This document shows positions 62,001-64,000 of a stretch of 64,000 nucleotides of DNA, piece after piece. The position numbers were made by a program, and so were the translations under genes. Numbering within the stretch: the first letter of the stretch is position 1; every line of letters starts with the position of its first letter. Source of the stretch: Promicromonospora sp. MEB111 (GTDB lineage: Bacteria > Actinomycetota > Actinomycetes > Actinomycetales > Cellulomonadaceae); contig NZ_JARVSD010000002.1 of the NCBI RefSeq assembly GCF_030209445.1, positions 1 to 64,000 on the forward strand, in the 5' to 3' direction. Under the pieces are notes generated by a model. That model was not told the origin of the DNA. It did not search any database and saw nothing but the letters and a program-made list of their open reading frames with translations.

Positions 62001-62702
62001 TTCGTCGAGGTACTCATCGAAGTAGCTCGCCGAGCGGGGGGATAGCGAGATGTTTGCACTCGAGGGGCCGGCCGAAATTCCGTCGATCACGAGTTTGCCG
62101 CGCGTCAGACGCAGGAGGAAATAGGTGCCCGTTCCGACCACAACGAATGTGAAAACGAAGACGGCGAGTGCTGCCAGAGCACTGCTGTCGACTACACGAC
62201 TGATCTGCCCGCCCAGTACCAGCAGAGCGGCGACGAGTAGCCCGATGATGGTCGCCGGCAGCACGCCATCGACCTTGCGTCCGCGCGTGGTCCGCCGGAA
62301 TCGAGATTTCGGCATTTCTTGAGGTCGTGCCTGGTAGAGAATCTGCTTGACGATCTCCTTCTGGATTTGGTTCGTCGGCGTGGTGGCGGCCGGGTTTGCG
62401 TACTCGGCGGTTGAGGTCTTGTCCGGTGCGCCCAGGCTCGACAGAGAGATGCTTACGACGTTGTCGCCATTCTTCTCAAGGTCTCGGACGAGCTGTTGCA
62501 GGATGCTGCTCTTTCCGGTGCCGTATGCCCCGGTGAGCGCGATGTTGTGCGCTTCATCGCGCGTGATCGCGTCCTTGAGCAGGTCCAGATACAGACCGTG
62601 GTCGCCTACTTCGTATCGTGGGGTGAGCGAGGTCAGCACCACCTCTGGACCGGACGCATCGCTCGAGGGCACCGCGGTCTCGGCACTCGTGCTGTCACCC
62701 AT
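59007..62702 (-). CDS. YobI/KAP-type membrane P-loop NTPase
   Basis: A 1231-aa protein. The N-terminal NTPase has Walker A GAYGTGKS (58-65) and Walker B LVVFEDIDRFE (246-256). Two transmembrane helices are inserted between them (about 147-168 and 175-197), the layout of YobI- and KAP-family NTPases. About 900 residues of mostly helical sequence follow, with no further motif. KAP-related NTPases include phage-exclusion proteins, and family members often sit in prophages and defence islands. The composition is clearly less GC-rich than the native chromosome. It is divergent from a HEPN-motif gene at 63262, a possible partner. The ribosome site at the ATG is weak. Confidence 0.87.
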   Translation of the reverse strand: MGDSTSAETAVPSSDASGPEVVLTSLTPRYEVGDHGLYLDLLKDAITRDEAHNIALTGAYGTGKSSILQQLVRDLEKNGDNVVSISLSSLGAPDKTSTAEYANPAATTPTNQIQKEIVKQILYQARPQEMPKSRFRRTTRGRKVDGVLPATIIGLLVAALLVLGGQISRVVDSSALAALAVFVFTFVVVGTGTYFLLRLTRGKLVIDGISAGPSSANISLSPRSASYFDEYLDEIVYFFDETGRTLVVFEDIDRFENTEIFETLRSLNTLLNRAQQLDKLPIRFIYAMRDSVFEQLGEDLAAADQATAGATKETEPKAVDQRESDTKTATSFDLARESVERANRTKFFDLVIPVVPFISRQNARDLMSKTLNESQYKISPELISLVARHIADMRLVTNIWNEFRVFHRQLIKGRHPVPELDDNHLFAIVVYKNVHLADFEKIRLGTSELDTLYEFGRQHIAAIAEIRVAKAATYRRALDGLDSLEYRTERMAEKLFELARGLSSNGQARVYIDGRWLTDPTSIDVTFWRDLVKNGTNLLIDTASGHIELNAAQLGHLIREPFDTARWDEEERPQLELELLKLTTDIATIRHAGWAELYRSPEVTPATKLDAPVTFAERAKVLVKSPLARELIERDYLDEYFSLYISPFYGDHINVNAMNYVLRQVDKGMPDLTYELSGDEVDAILRERPEAIRDPSMHNISIVDHLLKGERLAASVIAEELVRFVAASIPFINDYLRQGKYAPGLVKILTPKWDAIFPFLVEHAPVTDGSRHALVDAALASWDSRVDYQLDESVRVYVEEYYASFPTLTAAGRSGTHAAQLVVTTGAKLRDVRPLSEGSLAIVRAANAYMVTAENLTYLTGVQEPAMDLLKKASEPIYAYTLERLDDYMALDRTGPTVIEPEAFDEIVNDVMGAHPDLIDMFVARADLFCQTKQIADVDESAWNALAQHLKLVPSIENLHAYIQKRGVDAALGTLVIIRPITVPGTQRQARTVAIKLLEASEAISDPADRVRVASEIDLDTPLARSDIAPEPGELTGLLIGAGIIPDDKTSFTPDVIADPETLEAAIARSTEFVHYMSPTLLPPAAVAAVMDSRRVPRPVKQTIVDRLGQYTTGADPQGLRAIAEYCEDQNLELTEEQLAVLINGAAGPQTLVALVARSSLEPAAVRLLVHQIGDVYAEISDYGTSKPLVPADNDHKTILTRLQEAGIVTSFPETSDGKHFRVHRHHASPG

Positions 62703-63261
62703 ACGCCGAGGCTAGACGTGTCACCGGTCAGTTGCCCCAAGGATGAGGGGCTATTTCCACCTTTCACCCAGTGGTGTGCGCACACCACGCCTTAGCTGTA
62801 TGCGGCGTGGAGGAGCGACCGACCACGCCAGCGAGAGGCCACTGGGTCTCCTCCGGTCACCGTCGACGGGTGGGCTCTCTCGTAGGGTCGGTCGCATTAC
62901 TGCTGATGTGGACTTCTGCCAGGTCGTGCCATCTACCCGGACCATGCCCAGGCCAACGCCGTGGCTGAGTTGCTAGTTGCTCGGCGGCTGGCGACGAGCG
63001 TGCACTTCGCAGGGCCCGGTCACGACCAGGTTCTGGTGGGACGGTGCGGTGTCCGACGCGCAGCCCCCAAATCGGAAGGCCCATCACCACCCTGCTCCAG
63101 GCCGACCAGGTGCCGATCACCGCTCCGCAGACGACATCGACCGCGGCACGGCGCTACGAGCGTGGGAGACGGTGCCGACCACATGCCAGCTCAGAGGGCT
63201 GGCTGCCGAACTCTGTAGAAATGCCGGGCGTGGTGGTGCCTTGGGGACGAGGATAGTCATC
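62703..63261. other. Divergent spacer between NTPase and HEPN genes
   Basis: No complete gene is supported. A plus-strand frame at about 62920-63060 (HAQANAVAELLVARRLATSV...) looks protein-like but has no start signal and is lost after about 60 codons, so it may be a remnant. Promoters for both flanking genes should lie here. Confidence 0.35.
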
Positions 63262-64000
63262 ATGGACGAAACCGCAGTCGACGGCTGGTCGCCAGCAGAC
63301 CACCCCTACGGAATCGCCGTATCGGAGGCACAGTGGGCACTGGGTGACGTCGAGTTGTGCGTCAGGCGCATCCATGCTGGCGGTGAAGTGGTCAGCGGGT
63401 TCGACTCTCGGCAGATCGACGCGAGGCATCTGTGTCTCGCGCTGGCACAGTTGCTGACGGCGGAGACGTTGGAGCAGGAAGCCCTGGCCGATCTAGGCAT
63501 GGACCCGGAAGTCAGACAGGCACTGGGACAGGCACGCAAGCGATTCGAACTGGCGCTGCCGAATATCGCGCTAATCCGAAACGGGCTGGTCCACTTCGAG
63601 AGCTGGTCGCGTGGCCGGGGCCACGGGCCGCAGAGACAGCGGGTCAATGCTGGTGACGAACCGCGCGATGTGGCTCGCGCCTTCTGGGGTTTCGGCTACG
63701 ACGCCACGACCGACACTGTCTCCATGGGGCCCTACCAAGTCAACGTCACCACCGCCGGGCAGGCTGCTGCCGAATTGGCCAGTTCGATCTATATGGCCGC
63801 GCGCGCTGTCGACGCGAAGAGGACCGCCGACGATCGTGAGGCCGCCTCGCAAGTCCTCACCAACGCCGAAGTCTGGGGTCCGATCCAAGTCTCCGTAGGG
63901 TTCGACGGACGAGTGTGGCTCTCACTCGACTGCGCGACCGTCGCGGAGGAGTCCGAACGCCACATGGTGGCTAGGAGAGCAATCTCCGCACTCGCTGGCG
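63262..64000 (+). CDS. HEPN-motif protein (3' partial)
   Basis: The frame runs from ATG at 63262 (GAGGA upstream) through the window end, so at least 246 residues are encoded. Helices around residues 55-115 end in ALPNIALIRNGLVHFESW, which contains Arg106-Asn107-x3-His111, the R-x4-H signature of HEPN ribonucleases. The second half is alpha/beta. HEPN proteins cut RNA in toxin-antitoxin, abortive-infection and RNA-targeting systems. It is divergent from the YobI-type NTPase, and such NTPase-HEPN pairings are typical of defence loci. The HEPN call rests on the motif and its helical setting only. Confidence 0.65.
   Translation, partial: MDETAVDGWSPADHPYGIAVSEAQWALGDVELCVRRIHAGGEVVSGFDSRQIDARHLCLALAQLLTAETLEQEALADLGMDPEVRQALGQARKRFELALPNIALIRNGLVHFESWSRGRGHGPQRQRVNAGDEPRDVARAFWGFGYDATTDTVSMGPYQVNVTTAGQAAAELASSIYMAARAVDAKRTADDREAASQVLTNAEVWGPIQVSVGFDGRVWLSLDCATVAEESERHMVARRAISALAG

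Noticed and set aside
39700-64000. A right-hand attachment site inside the window
   Set aside because: I looked for a second copy of the tRNA-Gly 3' end and saw none by eye. A computed search would be decisive.

Overview
The window is chromosomal DNA from a high-GC Gram-positive bacterium. Very high GC, frequent GTG starts, actinobacterial regulator types (MalT-like LAL, XRE-TPR), a YhgE/MMPL export pair and dense sugar-utilisation loci suggest Actinomycetota, probably the Promicromonosporaceae/Cellulomonadaceae neighbourhood. That placement is inferred from gene content only. There are no rRNA genes and no CRISPR array.

Positions 1-39.7 kb look like native chromosome. A truncated membrane protein with a Gly-His tail opens the window. 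Two carbohydrate loci follow. The first has a ROK repressor divergent from a GH13 alpha-glucosidase, then a LacI/binding protein/two permeases/GH130 operon read leftward (4.0-9.1 kb). The second has a LacI regulator divergent from GH127, a binding protein and two permeases (30.9-37.2 kb). Neither ABC system encodes its own ATPase, so a shared MsiK-type ATPase elsewhere is implied. Between them lie a LAL regulator, two large secreted subtilisins (one ending in eight propeller-like repeats), a YhgE protein with an MMPL transporter carrying a fused P-loop domain, an orphan response regulator, MarR plus nitronate monooxygenase, a frameshifted gene, tRNA-Pro and small lipoproteins. Many convergent or terminal gene ends carry unusually long near-perfect palindromes, up to 70 bp.

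At 39.6 kb a tRNA-Gly(TCC) gene is followed by a tyrosine integrase and a tandem-HTH excisionase-like protein. I read this as the left edge of an integrated island that runs past the right end of the window, since no second tRNA-Gly end was seen. Just inside is an array of four hairpins whose stems differ in sequence but keep pairing, with conserved flanks. A gene-poor, decayed stretch follows, then orphan genes of defence-island character: an unknown 423-aa protein, a membrane coiled-coil protein, a PD-(D/E)XK-like protein and a TrmO-like protein.

The most coherent new system is at 49.4-58.5 kb. A divergent XRE-TPR regulator faces a tightly overlapping run of a small protein, a HAD phosphatase, a MurA-like enolpyruvyl transferase, a two-domain 5'-nucleotidase, two dCTP-deaminase-like paralogues, a GT4 glycosyltransferase and a beta-lactamase-fold serine hydrolase. 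None has an export signal, which points to cytosolic nucleotide or nucleoside conjugate chemistry. The two deaminase paralogues have lost complementary active-site residues. The window ends with a YobI-type membrane P-loop NTPase divergent from a HEPN-motif protein that is cut by the window edge, a plausible defence pair.
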